In this document: positions 1-6,316 of the stretch, in pieces
Position numbering within the stretch: the stretch's first letter is position 1
Layout of the letters: each line of letters opens with the position of its first letter
DNA from: Planctomycetota bacterium
Lineage (GTDB): Bacteria; Planctomycetota; Planctomycetia; Pirellulales; Pirellulaceae
Assembly (NCBI GenBank): GCA_029259935.1
Contig: JAJDEH010000036.1
Location: forward strand, 1-6,948
Length of the DNA stretch: 6,948 nt
Direction of reading: 5' to 3'
Notes under the pieces: model-generated
Databases searched by the model: none
What the model was told of the DNA's origin: nothing
The model's input: the letters and a program-made list of their open reading frames with translations, nothing else
Made by a program: the position numbers and the translations under genes

Positions 1-637
1 GCTTACGTCCGGCTTTTCCAAGCACAATACCCATGTGATCCGAGTTACCAACCTTACCGATCGTGGCCCGGCAGGCCGACGGTACACGGCGAATTTCTCC
101 GCTGGGCAGCGTCACTTGCGCCCAGTCCGCTTCACGAGCGGCCAAGGTCGCTCCCACTCCGGCGCTGCGGCACAACACCGCGCCACGGCCTGGCCGTAGC
201 TCGATGTTATGAATCGCCATTCCGGCGGGTATGTTCTTCAGCGGCAGGCAGTTGCCAACTGTCGGCGGCGCATCGGGGCCGCTTTCAATTTGAGCACCTT
301 CCTTCAAGCCATCGGGAGCCAAAATGTATCGCTTCTCGCCATCCACATAGTTAATCAGGGCGATCCGAGCACTGCGGTTGGGGTCGTACTGAATCGAGGC
401 AACCTTACCCGGAACGCCGTCCTTATTTCGCCGAAAATCGACGATCCGCAATTGCCGCTTGTGCCCGCCACCTCGATGCCGGACGGTGATTTTTCCTTGA
501 TTATTACGGCCACCCGTCTTCTTCTTGGGGCGCAGCAACTTCTTCTCGGGCTTGGTGCCCTTCGTGAGATCCGCAAAGTCACTGACCGTCGCACCACGGC
601 GTCCGGCGGATGTCGGTTTGTATTTTCGAATTCCCAT
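1..637 (-). CDS. rplB: 50S ribosomal protein L2, N-terminal part (cut by window edge)
   Basis: L2 is a core protein of the large ribosomal subunit that binds 23S rRNA near the peptidyl transferase centre and helps subunit association. The ATG at 635-637 opens a frame with no stop down to the window edge, giving 212 residues. It begins [15 protein letters not shown], and further on shows the L2 hallmarks [51 protein letters not shown], and [18 protein letters not shown]. The C-terminal part, including the conserved GHPWGGG-type loop with the functional histidine, lies outside the window. An AAGG Shine-Dalgarno core sits 8 nt before the start, and the gene follows rplW by only 15 nt, so it is cotranscribed. 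The rest of the S10 operon would be expected to continue to the left. Identity is certain; only the 5' part is visible. Confidence 0.97.
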   Translation of the reverse strand, partial: MGIRKYKPTSAGRRGATVSDFADLTKGTKPEKKLLRPKKKTGGRNNQGKITVRHRGGGHKRQLRIVDFRRNKDGVPGKVASIQYDPNRSARIALINYVDGEKRYILAPDGLKEGAQIESGPDAPPTVGNCLPLKNIPAGMAIHNIELRPGRGAVLCRSAGVGATLAAREADWAQVTLPSGEIRRVPSACRATIGKVGNSDHMGIVLGKAGRK

Positions 638-652
638 TCGTCCAACCTTGCT

Positions 653-985
653 TTAGAAGAAGTCGATGCGGCTCTCGGAATCCACGGTAACAATGGCTTT
701 CTTCCAGAGCTTGGTTCGGCCCCAGCGGAATCGATGGCGACGCGGCTTGCCGTGTCGGTTTTGAGTGCGAACCTTCATGACTTTGACGTCAAACAGATCC
801 TCAACCGCACTGCGGATTTGCGTCTTGTCAGCCTGCGGATTGACCTCGAAGGCATATTGCCGGTCGCGCTCACTGCGCCGCATACCCTTTTCCGTGACCA
901 ATGGCCGCAGAACGATCTGGTACGACTCCAGCTTGAGCTTGGTCGCTGTTCCGCTTTTCTTTTTGTTTGCTTGTGCTTTTGCCAT
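653..985 (-). CDS. rplW: 50S ribosomal protein L23
   Basis: L23 binds domain III of 23S rRNA at the polypeptide exit tunnel and is the docking site for trigger factor and SRP. The 110-residue product has a basic N-terminal extension of about 20 residues (MAKAQANKKKSGTATKLKLE), then the typical core: IVLRPLVTEKG (24-34), the strand YAFEVNPQADKTQI (44-57), the helix and strand AVEDLFDVKVMKVRT (60-74), the basic hairpin GKPRRHRFRWGRTKLWKKAIV (79-99), and a short C-terminal strand. Bacterial L23 is usually about 95-100 residues, so the extra length is at the N-terminus. The frame could also start at a GTG at 994 or an ATG at 991. I chose the ATG at 985 because AAGGTG lies 6 nt upstream of it and MAKA is a typical start. 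It lies 40 nt downstream of rplD and 15 nt upstream of rplB. Confidence 0.95.
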   Translation of the reverse strand: MAKAQANKKKSGTATKLKLESYQIVLRPLVTEKGMRRSERDRQYAFEVNPQADKTQIRSAVEDLFDVKVMKVRTQNRHGKPRRHRFRWGRTKLWKKAIVTVDSESRIDFF

Positions 986-1025
986 GACCATCACCTTACG
1001 CGAACTAGGTCGCTAACCCGACAGA

Positions 1026-1688
1026 CTACTCTCCGTCTTTCTCCGTGCCGCCATTGCTTTGGGTTGCGGTCCCGTTCTTAATCGCATCCAACGCAGCCTT
1101 GGTCACCAGCAGATGACCTGGAGCCAAGACGTTCAACGCATTCAAATCCGCCACGGGGCAAACCGCGACCCGCTCAATATTTCGACCACTCTTGTAAACA
1201 TTGGGATCATGACCGGCGGTCGTGATCAGCACGCTCTTTCCATTCAGCTCCAACGCCGAAAGAATCGATACCATGTCGCGAGTCTTGGGCTCGCCAAACG
1301 ACAACTGGTCGATAATCACCAATTGGTCGTCTTCGATCTTCGAGGCCAAAGCCATGCGCGTCGCGGCCCGAATTGCCTTCTTCGGCAACCGATAGGAATA
1401 GTCGCGCGGACGGCGGGCGAAAATATGACCGCCACCCCGGCGGACACCACTTCGCCTCGAACCAGCACGAGCATTGCCCGTCCCCTTTTGCCGATACATC
1501 TTCTTGGTCGACCCGCTGACTTCGCTACGACTCTTGGTCTTGGATGAGCCCAGCCGGCGATTGGCCTGGTACATCACCACCACATCGTGCAGCAATTGCT
1601 TATTAATGCGCGGGGCCACATCGACGGATTCAATGGCGTAGGTTCCCACCTTTTCGCCCGTCTTGTCGTAAATTGGAAGTTCTGGCAT
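1026..1688 (-). CDS. rplD: 50S ribosomal protein L4
   Basis: L4 is an early-assembly large-subunit protein whose extended loop lines the exit tunnel. In E. coli it also represses its own S10 operon by attenuation and translational control. The 220-residue product shows the family layout: N-terminal strand (PIYDKTGEKVG), helix HDVVVMYQANRR (34-45), then the basic tunnel loop (about 48-100) with TKKMYRQKGTGNARAGSRRS and RRGGGHIFARRPRDYSYRLP, and the C-terminal globular half with KSVLITTAG and a final VLAPGHLLVTKAALDAI helix. A short hydrophilic tail rich in Gly, Glu and Lys ends the protein. No clear Shine-Dalgarno site precedes the ATG at 1686-1688. The gene is separated from rplC by 115 nt that contain an intrinsic-terminator structure, which is unusual, and I see no convincing promoter between that structure and the start. 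Confidence 0.97.
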   Translation of the reverse strand: MPELPIYDKTGEKVGTYAIESVDVAPRINKQLLHDVVVMYQANRRLGSSKTKSRSEVSGSTKKMYRQKGTGNARAGSRRSGVRRGGGHIFARRPRDYSYRLPKKAIRAATRMALASKIEDDQLVIIDQLSFGEPKTRDMVSILSALELNGKSVLITTAGHDPNVYKSGRNIERVAVCPVADLNALNVLAPGHLLVTKAALDAIKNGTATQSNGGTEKDGE

Positions 1689-1763
1689 GACTGTCAGTCT
1701 TGTCGCTATTTCACCGAGAAGCAGAACTCTGCATCGACCGGCTACTTAAATGTCACTCCAACT

Positions 1764-1797
1764 AAAAAAGCCCGAAGACCTCACAGGGCCTCGGGCT
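1764..1797 (-). terminator. Intrinsic-terminator hairpin between rplC and rplD
   Basis: Read on the minus strand, AGCCCGAGGCCC (1797-1786) pairs with GGTCTTCGGGCT (1780-1769) around a 5-nt loop. This gives a 12-position stem with one G-U wobble and one internal mismatch, and the outer seven pairs are perfect. It runs straight into TTTTTT (1769-1764, the first base paired). It begins 6 nt after the rplC stop codon. The plus strand lacks a U-tract after the hairpin, so the terminator points only in the direction of ribosomal transcription. It may act as a partial terminator or attenuator that reduces expression of rplD, rplW, rplB and beyond, or as an RNA-processing stabiliser for the rpsJ-rplC part. 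The structure is seen; the role is inferred. Confidence 0.75.
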
Positions 1798-1803
1798 GCG
1801 TAG

Positions 1804-2490
1804 CTACACTTTATTCGTTTCTTGCACGATCAGAAACCCACCGTTGGGCCCGGGGACCGCGCCTCTCAAAACTAACAGGTTGTTTTCCGGATCTACCTTA
1901 ACAACCTCGATGTTCCGCACGGTCACCCGCTGATTCCCGTACTGACCCGCCATCCGCTTACCCTTAAACAAGCGACTCGGCGAGGCACTCATTCCGGTTC
2001 CGCCAGCGTGCCGATGCACTTTTTTCACACCGTGCGATGCCCGTTGGCCGTGGAAATTATGCCGCTTCATCACACCGGCAAAACCACGCCCCTTGCTGGT
2101 GCCGACGACATCCACCGCCTTCACCTCACTCAAGACATCCACATTTAATTCTTGCCCAACCTCCAGCCCTTCCGTCGAACCCCGCAGTTCACGCACATAG
2201 CGCTTGGGTTCACAATTGGCCTTGGTGGAAGCTTCGACGCCGGCGTCAGAGCGACGCTTCGAGCGTTTACTAGTGATAGGGGCAACATGACCACGCTTAC
2301 TGCGCGATACCCGCTTGCGGTCCAGGTCCACAAATCCCATTTGCACGGCTTCATAACCGTCGCGTTCGGACGTACGCAACTGCAATACATGGCAGGGACC
2401 TGCCTGTATAATCGTCACCGGAATCACTTCTCCGGATTCATTATACAACTGCGTCATCCCGACCTTGCGGCCGAGGATTCCCTTGGGCAT
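1804..2490 (-). CDS. rplC: 50S ribosomal protein L3
   Basis: L3 is one of the two proteins that initiate assembly of the large subunit; its extension reaches towards the peptidyl transferase centre. The 228-residue product starts MPKGILGRKVGMTQLY, then VIPVTIIQAGPCHVLQLRT. The L3 signature region spans about 124-145 (VDVVGTSKGRGFAGVMKRH), and the rRNA-binding extension reads HNFHGQRASHGVKKVHRHAG, then SRLFKGKRMAGQYGNQRVTV (172-191). The C-terminus LLVLRGAVPGPNGGFLIVQ is typical. It is slightly longer than the usual ~210 residues, mainly in a basic stretch around 70-95. The position corresponding to the methylated glutamine of E. coli L3 appears to be Ser here (TGMSASPSR), as in many other bacteria. 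A weak AAGG site lies 9 nt upstream of the ATG. It follows rpsJ by 112 nt, and a terminator-like hairpin lies directly after its stop. Confidence 0.97.
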   Translation of the reverse strand: MPKGILGRKVGMTQLYNESGEVIPVTIIQAGPCHVLQLRTSERDGYEAVQMGFVDLDRKRVSRSKRGHVAPITSKRSKRRSDAGVEASTKANCEPKRYVRELRGSTEGLEVGQELNVDVLSEVKAVDVVGTSKGRGFAGVMKRHNFHGQRASHGVKKVHRHAGGTGMSASPSRLFKGKRMAGQYGNQRVTVRNIEVVKVDPENNLLVLRGAVPGPNGGFLIVQETNKV

Positions 2491-2527
2491 CGTTCTTCGC
2501 CTTGTGGTCTGTTGCCTAACAGGATCT

Positions 2528-2550
2528 GGTAATCCCGGTCCCAGATTACC
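2528..2550 (-). other. Hairpin in the wide rpsJ-rplC spacer
   Basis: The 112-nt spacer 2491-2602 holds no gene. It contains the perfect inverted repeat GGTAATC (2528-2534) / GATTACC (2544-2550) with a 9-nt loop. No U-tract follows on either strand, so it is not an intrinsic terminator. A second inverted repeat, AAGGCT (2599-2604) / AGCCTT (2615-2620), spans the rpsJ stop codon. These could be mRNA stability or processing elements, or chance. The spacer is long for this operon, where gaps are usually a few tens of bases. Confidence 0.4.
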
Positions 2551-2602
2551 TGTGGGGCGTCCAGTTCATACGTCAGTTAACCGCATACTACCAGCAGGAA
2601 GG

Positions 2603-2929
2603 CTACCGCGTGGAAGCCTTGATTTTAATTTCAACACCCGCCGGTAGGCTGAGTTTATTTAACGCCTCGATAGTTTTTGCAGTCGCCTGCTTAATGTCAA
2701 TCAATCGCTTATGGGTACGAATTTCAAACTGCTGACGCGCCTTCTTATCGACATTCGGGCCGGAAAGCACCGTATATCGTTCGATTCGTGTCGGCAGTGG
2801 AATGGGGCCATGGACCTCGGAATGAGTCCGCTTGGCTGTGTCGACGATCTCCTGGGCACTCTGGTCAAGAATGCTGTGATCGTACGCCTCCATCCGGATA
2901 CGAATGACTTCGTGTGATGGATTTGCCAC
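2603..2929 (-). CDS. rpsJ: 30S ribosomal protein S10 (NusE)
   Basis: S10 is a small-subunit head protein and, as NusE, a partner of NusB in transcription antitermination and of NusG in coupling transcription to translation. The 108-residue product contains the whole family: [20 protein letters not shown] (9-28), the S10 signature [16 protein letters not shown] (32-47), [20 protein letters not shown] (51-70), THKRLIDI (72-79), and the C-terminal strand [12 protein letters not shown] place the start at the GTG at 2927-2929 because AGAGGAG, an excellent Shine-Dalgarno site, lies 8 nt upstream and the length then matches the usual 101-108 residues. The frame stays open upstream to an ATG at 3172, but that extension has no S10 similarity and would start upstream of the promoter. 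It is the first gene of the operon; no tuf or fusA lies upstream. Confidence 0.96.
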   Translation of the reverse strand: MANPSHEVIRIRMEAYDHSILDQSAQEIVDTAKRTHSEVHGPIPLPTRIERYTVLSGPNVDKKARQQFEIRTHKRLIDIKQATAKTIEALNKLSLPAGVEIKIKASTR

Positions 2930-2937
2930 GGGGCTCG

Positions 2938-2944
2938 CTCCTCT
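2938..2944 (-). promoter_or_regulatory. Shine-Dalgarno site of rpsJ
   Basis: AGAGGAG on the minus strand, 8 nt before the GTG start. It is the strongest ribosome-binding site in the window and decides the rpsJ start over the in-frame ATG codons up- and downstream. Confidence 0.8.
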
Positions 2945-2950
2945 GATACC

Positions 2951-2981
2951 AAAAATCCCGAACCATGAATCGGTCCGGGAT
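2951..2981 (-). terminator. Candidate attenuator hairpin in the S10 operon leader
   Basis: On the minus strand, ATCCCGGACC (2981-2972) pairs with GGTTCGGGAT (2964-2955) over ten positions, nine Watson-Crick and one G-U, with a 7-nt loop. UUUUU (2955-2951) follows directly. It lies between the candidate promoter (3042-3070) and the rpsJ Shine-Dalgarno site, which begins 6 nt after the U-tract. With no minus-strand gene upstream in the window for it to end, it fits an attenuator better than a gene-end terminator. In E. coli the S10 leader is also controlled by premature termination, stimulated by L4 and NusA. I do not see an obvious competing antiterminator stem. A 9-nt direct repeat, GAATCGGTC, occurs at 2967-2975 and 2993-3001. 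Confidence 0.65.
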
Positions 2982-2982
2982 G

Positions 2983-3027
2983 TTACCACTCCGAATCGGT
3001 CACCAACTTGTCCACACCAGTGAACAT
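2983..3027 (-). CDS. Candidate 14-residue leader peptide ORF before rpsJ
   Basis: An ATG at 3025-3027, about 8 nt after the predicted transcription start, opens a short frame [14 protein letters not shown] ending in TAA at 2983-2985. The stop lies 1 nt before the first base of the attenuator stem, so a ribosome terminating there would cover the left arm and hinder terminator folding. There is no Shine-Dalgarno site, and the upstream leader would be too short for one, so translation would have to be near-leaderless. An ORF of this size is common by chance; the evidence is the position alone. Confidence 0.25.
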   Translation of the reverse strand: MFTGVDKLVTDSEW

Positions 3028-3041
3028 GGGCGAAACCAACA

Positions 3042-3070
3042 AATTTAGAGATGAATCGCGGACCCGTCAA
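3042..3070 (-). promoter_or_regulatory. Sigma70-type promoter of the S10 operon
   Basis: On the minus strand TTGACG (3070-3065) and TAAATT (3047-3042) are separated by exactly 17 nt, matching the consensus at 5 of 6 and 4 of 6 positions. Transcription would start near 3035, giving a leader of about 105 nt before rpsJ. An A-tract on the same strand at about 3095-3102 lies upstream and might act as an UP-like element, although it is rather distal. Confidence 0.6.
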
Positions 3071-3282
3071 CAGCACCCACCAAAGAAGAGCGATGTTTTT
3101 TTCCAAATCTTGACACGGAGGACCGGATGCACGTCCACGATGGGAGATTTTCGCCATGGAGCTTTTCGGCATGGAGCGGCGTAGTCCCTGCGATCGTCAA
3201 TTGTATCCCGTCGCTCGGTCGTGCAAACTTCAATAATCGTCGGCCCGTCCAAAAACCCTCCTTTGACGATGGAAGACCCGCC
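3071..3282. other. Divergent intergenic region between S10 promoter and hydrolase gene
   Basis: This is the part of the 353-nt gap (2930-3282) not taken by the S10 leader and promoter. It must carry the promoter of the plus-strand hydrolase gene. TTGACA is present at 3110-3115 on the plus strand, but no good -10 box lies 16-18 nt downstream. AATAAT at 3232-3237 is a possible -10 without a good -35. The hydrolase reading frame is open through this region from an ATG at 3127, but the encoded stretch is not signal-peptide-like and looks non-coding. No promoter can be assigned with confidence. Confidence 0.4.
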
Positions 3283-5325
3283 ATGTCGAGATTGATCACT
3301 TCAAGTCTGCTACTTCTCACCCTTTTCCTCACGCCGGGACTGCATGCCCTGGATCAAGCCGAGGTCCATAAGTCGCTGGCCAGATCCGTGACGGGGCCCG
3401 CTTGGTCGCTGGACGAAGTGCAGCGGTTCGTCGAGCAACGGACCGCCCGCATGCCGGCCATCGAGTCACGCGAACAGTGGGAGCGGACGGCAGCGTCGTT
3501 GCGAGCAAACGTTCTAGAAAATGTGGTTTTTCGAGGAGAAGCCGCCACATGGCGTGCCGAGAAGACGAAAGTGGAATGGCTGGATGATCTTCAAACCGGC
3601 GAAGGGTATCGCATTCGGAAGCTGCGGTATCAGGCCGTTCCCGGCATGTGGATTCCCGCTTTGCTGTACGAGCCCATGAAGCTGGACGGCAAAGCCCCCG
3701 TCGTACTGAACGTCAATGGACATGACCGGAATGGAAAAGCGGCCGACTACAAACAAATGCGCTGCATCAACCAGGCCAAGCGGGGGATGATTGCTTTGAA
3801 TGTCGAGTGGCTCCATATGGGGCAACTGCGAATGCCGGGGAACGAGCATTACGCCATGAACCAACTTGATCTTTGCGGCACCAGCGGGCTGGCTCCATTC
3901 TTTCTTTCCATGTCTCGCGGCCTCGACGTGCTGCTGGCCCACAAGCACGCCGATCCGCAGCGCGTCGCCGTGGCCGGTTTGTCGGGCGGTGGTTGGCAGA
4001 CAATTTTTATCAGCTCGCTCGACACGCGAGTCACACTGGCCAATCCGGTGGCCGGCTATTCGAGCTTCCTGACGCGGACCCGCCATTTCAAAGACTTGGG
4101 GGATTCCGAGCAGACACCGAACGACTTGGCATTTTACGCCGACTACACGCATCTGACGGCAATGCTCGCGCCCCGCGCGGCACTACTGACGTACAACCAA
4201 GCGGACAACTGCTGTTTTGAAGCGCCTTATGCGTTGCCTCCGTTGTTGAAGGCAGCGGAACCCGTTTACAAGCTCTTCGGGAAGCCGAAGTCTCTTAGAA
4301 CCCATATCAACGTCGATCCCGGCAACCACAATTTTGAGAAAGACAACCGAGAAGCACTCTACGGCATGTTTCGGGACCACTTTTTCGGCGGTGCCGAGGC
4401 CTATGCGAAAAACGAGATTGAGTCCGCGAAAGAACTGAAATCCAAGTCCGAATTGGCCGTTCCTCTACCCGACGACAATACCACGTTCAACCGGCTAGCG
4501 CTCAAGTTATCGCAAACGTTGCCGCGCGACGCCGCGATTCCTTCGCGCAGGGCGGATGTGAAGTCATGGCAGCAGAACCGACGCAAAACGCTGAACGAAA
4601 TCTTGCATTCCGGTCGCGATAAGTACGAAGTCGCGGCGGGCCAACAAGACTCCATGACTCACGAGGGCGTCCGAGTGACCTACTGGCGGTTGAAGATCGG
4701 CGACTGGACGGTGCCGGCCACGGAATTCGTTCCGCCCTCGGCAGCCAAGTCGGTAATCATTTTCGGCGACGACGGTCGAAAAAACCTGGCGGCGCAAGTA
4801 CATCAGCTCGTCGATACCGGACACCGGGTGCTGGCCATCGACCCGTTCTACTTCGGCGAATCGAAGATTTCTCAAAAGGATTTCCTGTTTGGACTGCTAG
4901 TGGCATCGGTCGGCCGTCGTCCGCTGGGAATTCAAGCGAACCAGGTGGCGGCCACCGCTCGTTGGATGCGGAAGCAGTCCGAGGGCCGACCCGTCACGGT
5001 ACAGGCCACCGGCCACCGCAGCAGCCTGATCGGTTTGATCGCGGCCGGGATTGAACCCGATAGCATCCAGGCGGTCGACCTGCGCGACTCGCTCGGCAGT
5101 CTCAAGGAAATCATCGAGCGCAATCAAACGGTTAACCAAACGCCCGAAATGTTCTGCTTCGGTTTGCTCGAACAGTTTGACATCCTGCAACTGAGCGCCC
5201 TAGTGGCTCCGCGCAAGATTGCGTTTAGCGAGCCGAGCCAGCGACTGCAAAAGGAGCTGAAATCGCTACCGGAATTCTATGAATTGCTTGGCACGCCACA
5301 CGATCCGTTCTCCGTCGCCCGTTGA
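3283..5325 (+). CDS. Exported two-domain alpha/beta hydrolase, acetyl-xylan-esterase type
   Basis: A 680-residue, probably exported hydrolase, likely removing acetyl or other ester groups from polysaccharide-type substrates; the substrate is not readable from sequence. The ATG at 3283 gives a signal peptide ([22 protein letters not shown], cleavage likely after Ala22), whereas the longer in-frame start at 3127 would bury it. GGAAG lies just upstream. The first hydrolase domain (about 60-370) has the strand PVVLNVNGH, a nucleophile elbow G232-L-S234-G-G, a probable acid Asp308 in YNQADNCC, and a catalytic His349 in DPGNHNF. The second domain (about 480-675) again has hydrolase-like strands (VIIFGDDG at 491-498, [12 protein letters not shown]) but reads GHRSS at 577-581 where GxSxG is expected, so it looks catalytically dead. 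The next gene starts 1 nt after the stop. A peptidase-like activity cannot be excluded. Confidence 0.85.
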   Translation: MSRLITSSLLLLTLFLTPGLHALDQAEVHKSLARSVTGPAWSLDEVQRFVEQRTARMPAIESREQWERTAASLRANVLENVVFRGEAATWRAEKTKVEWLDDLQTGEGYRIRKLRYQAVPGMWIPALLYEPMKLDGKAPVVLNVNGHDRNGKAADYKQMRCINQAKRGMIALNVEWLHMGQLRMPGNEHYAMNQLDLCGTSGLAPFFLSMSRGLDVLLAHKHADPQRVAVAGLSGGGWQTIFISSLDTRVTLANPVAGYSSFLTRTRHFKDLGDSEQTPNDLAFYADYTHLTAMLAPRAALLTYNQADNCCFEAPYALPPLLKAAEPVYKLFGKPKSLRTHINVDPGNHNFEKDNREALYGMFRDHFFGGAEAYAKNEIESAKELKSKSELAVPLPDDNTTFNRLALKLSQTLPRDAAIPSRRADVKSWQQNRRKTLNEILHSGRDKYEVAAGQQDSMTHEGVRVTYWRLKIGDWTVPATEFVPPSAAKSVIIFGDDGRKNLAAQVHQLVDTGHRVLAIDPFYFGESKISQKDFLFGLLVASVGRRPLGIQANQVAATARWMRKQSEGRPVTVQATGHRSSLIGLIAAGIEPDSIQAVDLRDSLGSLKEIIERNQTVNQTPEMFCFGLLEQFDILQLSALVAPRKIAFSEPSQRLQKELKSLPEFYELLGTPHDPFSVAR

Positions 5326-5326
5326 C

Positions 5327-6004
5327 ATGAACGCCTGGGAGAAACTGAATCGACGGATCACGAAGTGCGACCGCTGCCCTCGGCTGCGCGAGCACTGCCA
5401 GGCGATCGCCGAGACCAAGCGGCGGGCCTATCTCGACTGGGACTATTGGGGGCGGCCCGTACCGAACTTCGGCGACCGGCGTGCGAGCTTGCTAATCGTC
5501 GGCCTGGCCCCGGCGGCGCACGGCGCGAATCGCACGGGCCGCATGTTCACCGGCGACCGCAGCGGCGATTGGCTGTTCCGCGCATTGCACAAAGCGGGCT
5601 TCGCCAACCAAGCCGATGCCACCAGCATCGAAGATGGACTCAAATTGATCAACTGCGCGATTACGGCGATTTGCCACTGCGCTCCGCCCGACAACAAGCC
5701 CACGAAGGAAGAAATCGCCGATTGCCAACCTTGGCTTTTGGATACCATCGATCAAACAGAACCCCGAGTATTCCTTGCCTTGGGCCAAATCGCTTGGAAG
5801 GGTTTCGTCGACATCGCCTTATCGCGCGGCTGGCTAAGCGGCAAGCGGCCCAAGTTTGGACATGCTGCCAGTGTCGAACTCACCGAGGAGCGGCAACTGC
5901 TGGGCAGCTACCACCCGAGCCAACAGAACACGTTCACCGGCCGGCTGACCGAATCGATGTTTGATCAGGTCTTTCAGACCGTCAACGAATTCTTGCGGCC
6001 GTAA
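5327..6004 (+). CDS. Family 5 uracil-DNA glycosylase (UDGb), 4Fe-4S
   Basis: Removes uracil, and in characterised members also hypoxanthine and other deaminated bases, from DNA to start base excision repair. The 225-residue protein follows the UDGb pattern end to end: Cys14-X2-Cys17 near the N-terminus, [12 protein letters not shown] (39-50), motif 1 [19 protein letters not shown] (59-77), RCAPP-type [11 protein letters not shown] with Cys118 and then Cys133 (X14), [13 protein letters not shown], and motif 2 [14 protein letters not shown] with His196. The four cysteines should ligate a 4Fe-4S cluster. Motif 1 lacks the catalytic Asp/Asn of other UDG families, as is normal for family 5. The ATG at 5327 matches the start of known UDGb proteins; an in-frame ATG at 5279 would overlap the hydrolase by 47 nt. 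There is no Shine-Dalgarno site, and the start lies 1 nt after the hydrolase TGA, so translation is probably coupled. Confidence 0.93.
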   Translation: MNAWEKLNRRITKCDRCPRLREHCQAIAETKRRAYLDWDYWGRPVPNFGDRRASLLIVGLAPAAHGANRTGRMFTGDRSGDWLFRALHKAGFANQADATSIEDGLKLINCAITAICHCAPPDNKPTKEEIADCQPWLLDTIDQTEPRVFLALGQIAWKGFVDIALSRGWLSGKRPKFGHAASVELTEERQLLGSYHPSQQNTFTGRLTESMFDQVFQTVNEFLRP

Positions 6005-6316
6005 CCATCGGCGGGGCCACAGCCTCGCTCTCCAAGCCGGCCGCTGCCTCCGCGAAATATCGGACGGCCACAAGCAGCGTGGTTCGTTGCACATTTCACT
6101 TCTTGCTCTCGTCTTTGGATAGAAACTTTGGCCTTGAAAAATGTCAGATTGTGACTGCGAACAGCGGCGGTCCCTGGCGGCCACCTCCGCTAAAAGTGGT
6201 CTACTCCAGAAGTCAACAAGTGGATATTGCAAAGGGCCACTTATGGTCCATAATCGCAGACGACAAGGAGATAGCAGGTTGAAGCCGCACACCCACCCTT
6301 GAAGCGGAGATTGAAC
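6005..6316. other. Intergenic region between UDGb and the P460 gene
   Basis: No gene is supported here. A short GC-rich hairpin, CGGGGC (6012-6017) / GCCTCG (6022-6027), lies 8 nt after the UDGb stop but lacks a U-tract, so any terminator would not be a classical intrinsic one. An imperfect inverted repeat GCGGCGGT (6164-6171) / ACCTCCGC (6183-6190) has an 11-nt loop. The hexamer AAGTGG occurs at 6194-6199 and 6218-6223, with its complement CCACTT at 6237-6242. Open frames across the region on both strands have no recognisable protein features. Confidence 0.5.
6227..6254 (+). promoter_or_regulatory. Possible promoter of the P460 gene
   Basis: TTGCAA (6227-6232) and CATAAT (6249-6254) are spaced 16 nt apart, matching sigma70 consensus at 4 of 6 and 5 of 6 positions. 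The start would be near 6261, about 55 nt before the ATG. Weak evidence; stated because the gap must hold a promoter unless the gene is read from upstream. Confidence 0.3.

Noticed and set aside
209..1081. 290-codon plus-strand open frame antisense to rplB, rplW and rplD
   Set aside because: It lies opposite clear ribosomal protein genes, and its protein has low-complexity, mixed composition with no recognisable domain; it is a shadow of codon bias on the other strand.
2930..3172. N-terminal extension of rpsJ to an ATG at 3172
   Set aside because: It would start upstream of the predicted promoter and add 81 residues without S10 similarity; the GTG at 2929 has an excellent Shine-Dalgarno site and gives the normal length.
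3127..3282. Longer start for the hydrolase gene at 3127
   Set aside because: It would place 52 non-homologous residues before an evident signal peptide that starts at 3283.
3514..4152. 212-codon minus-strand frame inside the hydrolase gene
   Set aside because: Fully antisense to a well-supported gene, with no recognisable motif.
6164..6190. Inverted repeat GCGGCGGT/ACCTCCGC as a terminator
   Set aside because: One internal mismatch and no U-tract on either side; it is noted only as structure in the gap.
6079..6282. 67-codon plus-strand frame in the gap before the P460 gene
   Set aside because: No Shine-Dalgarno site, no domain, and the composition resembles non-coding sequence; it also overlaps the candidate promoter.
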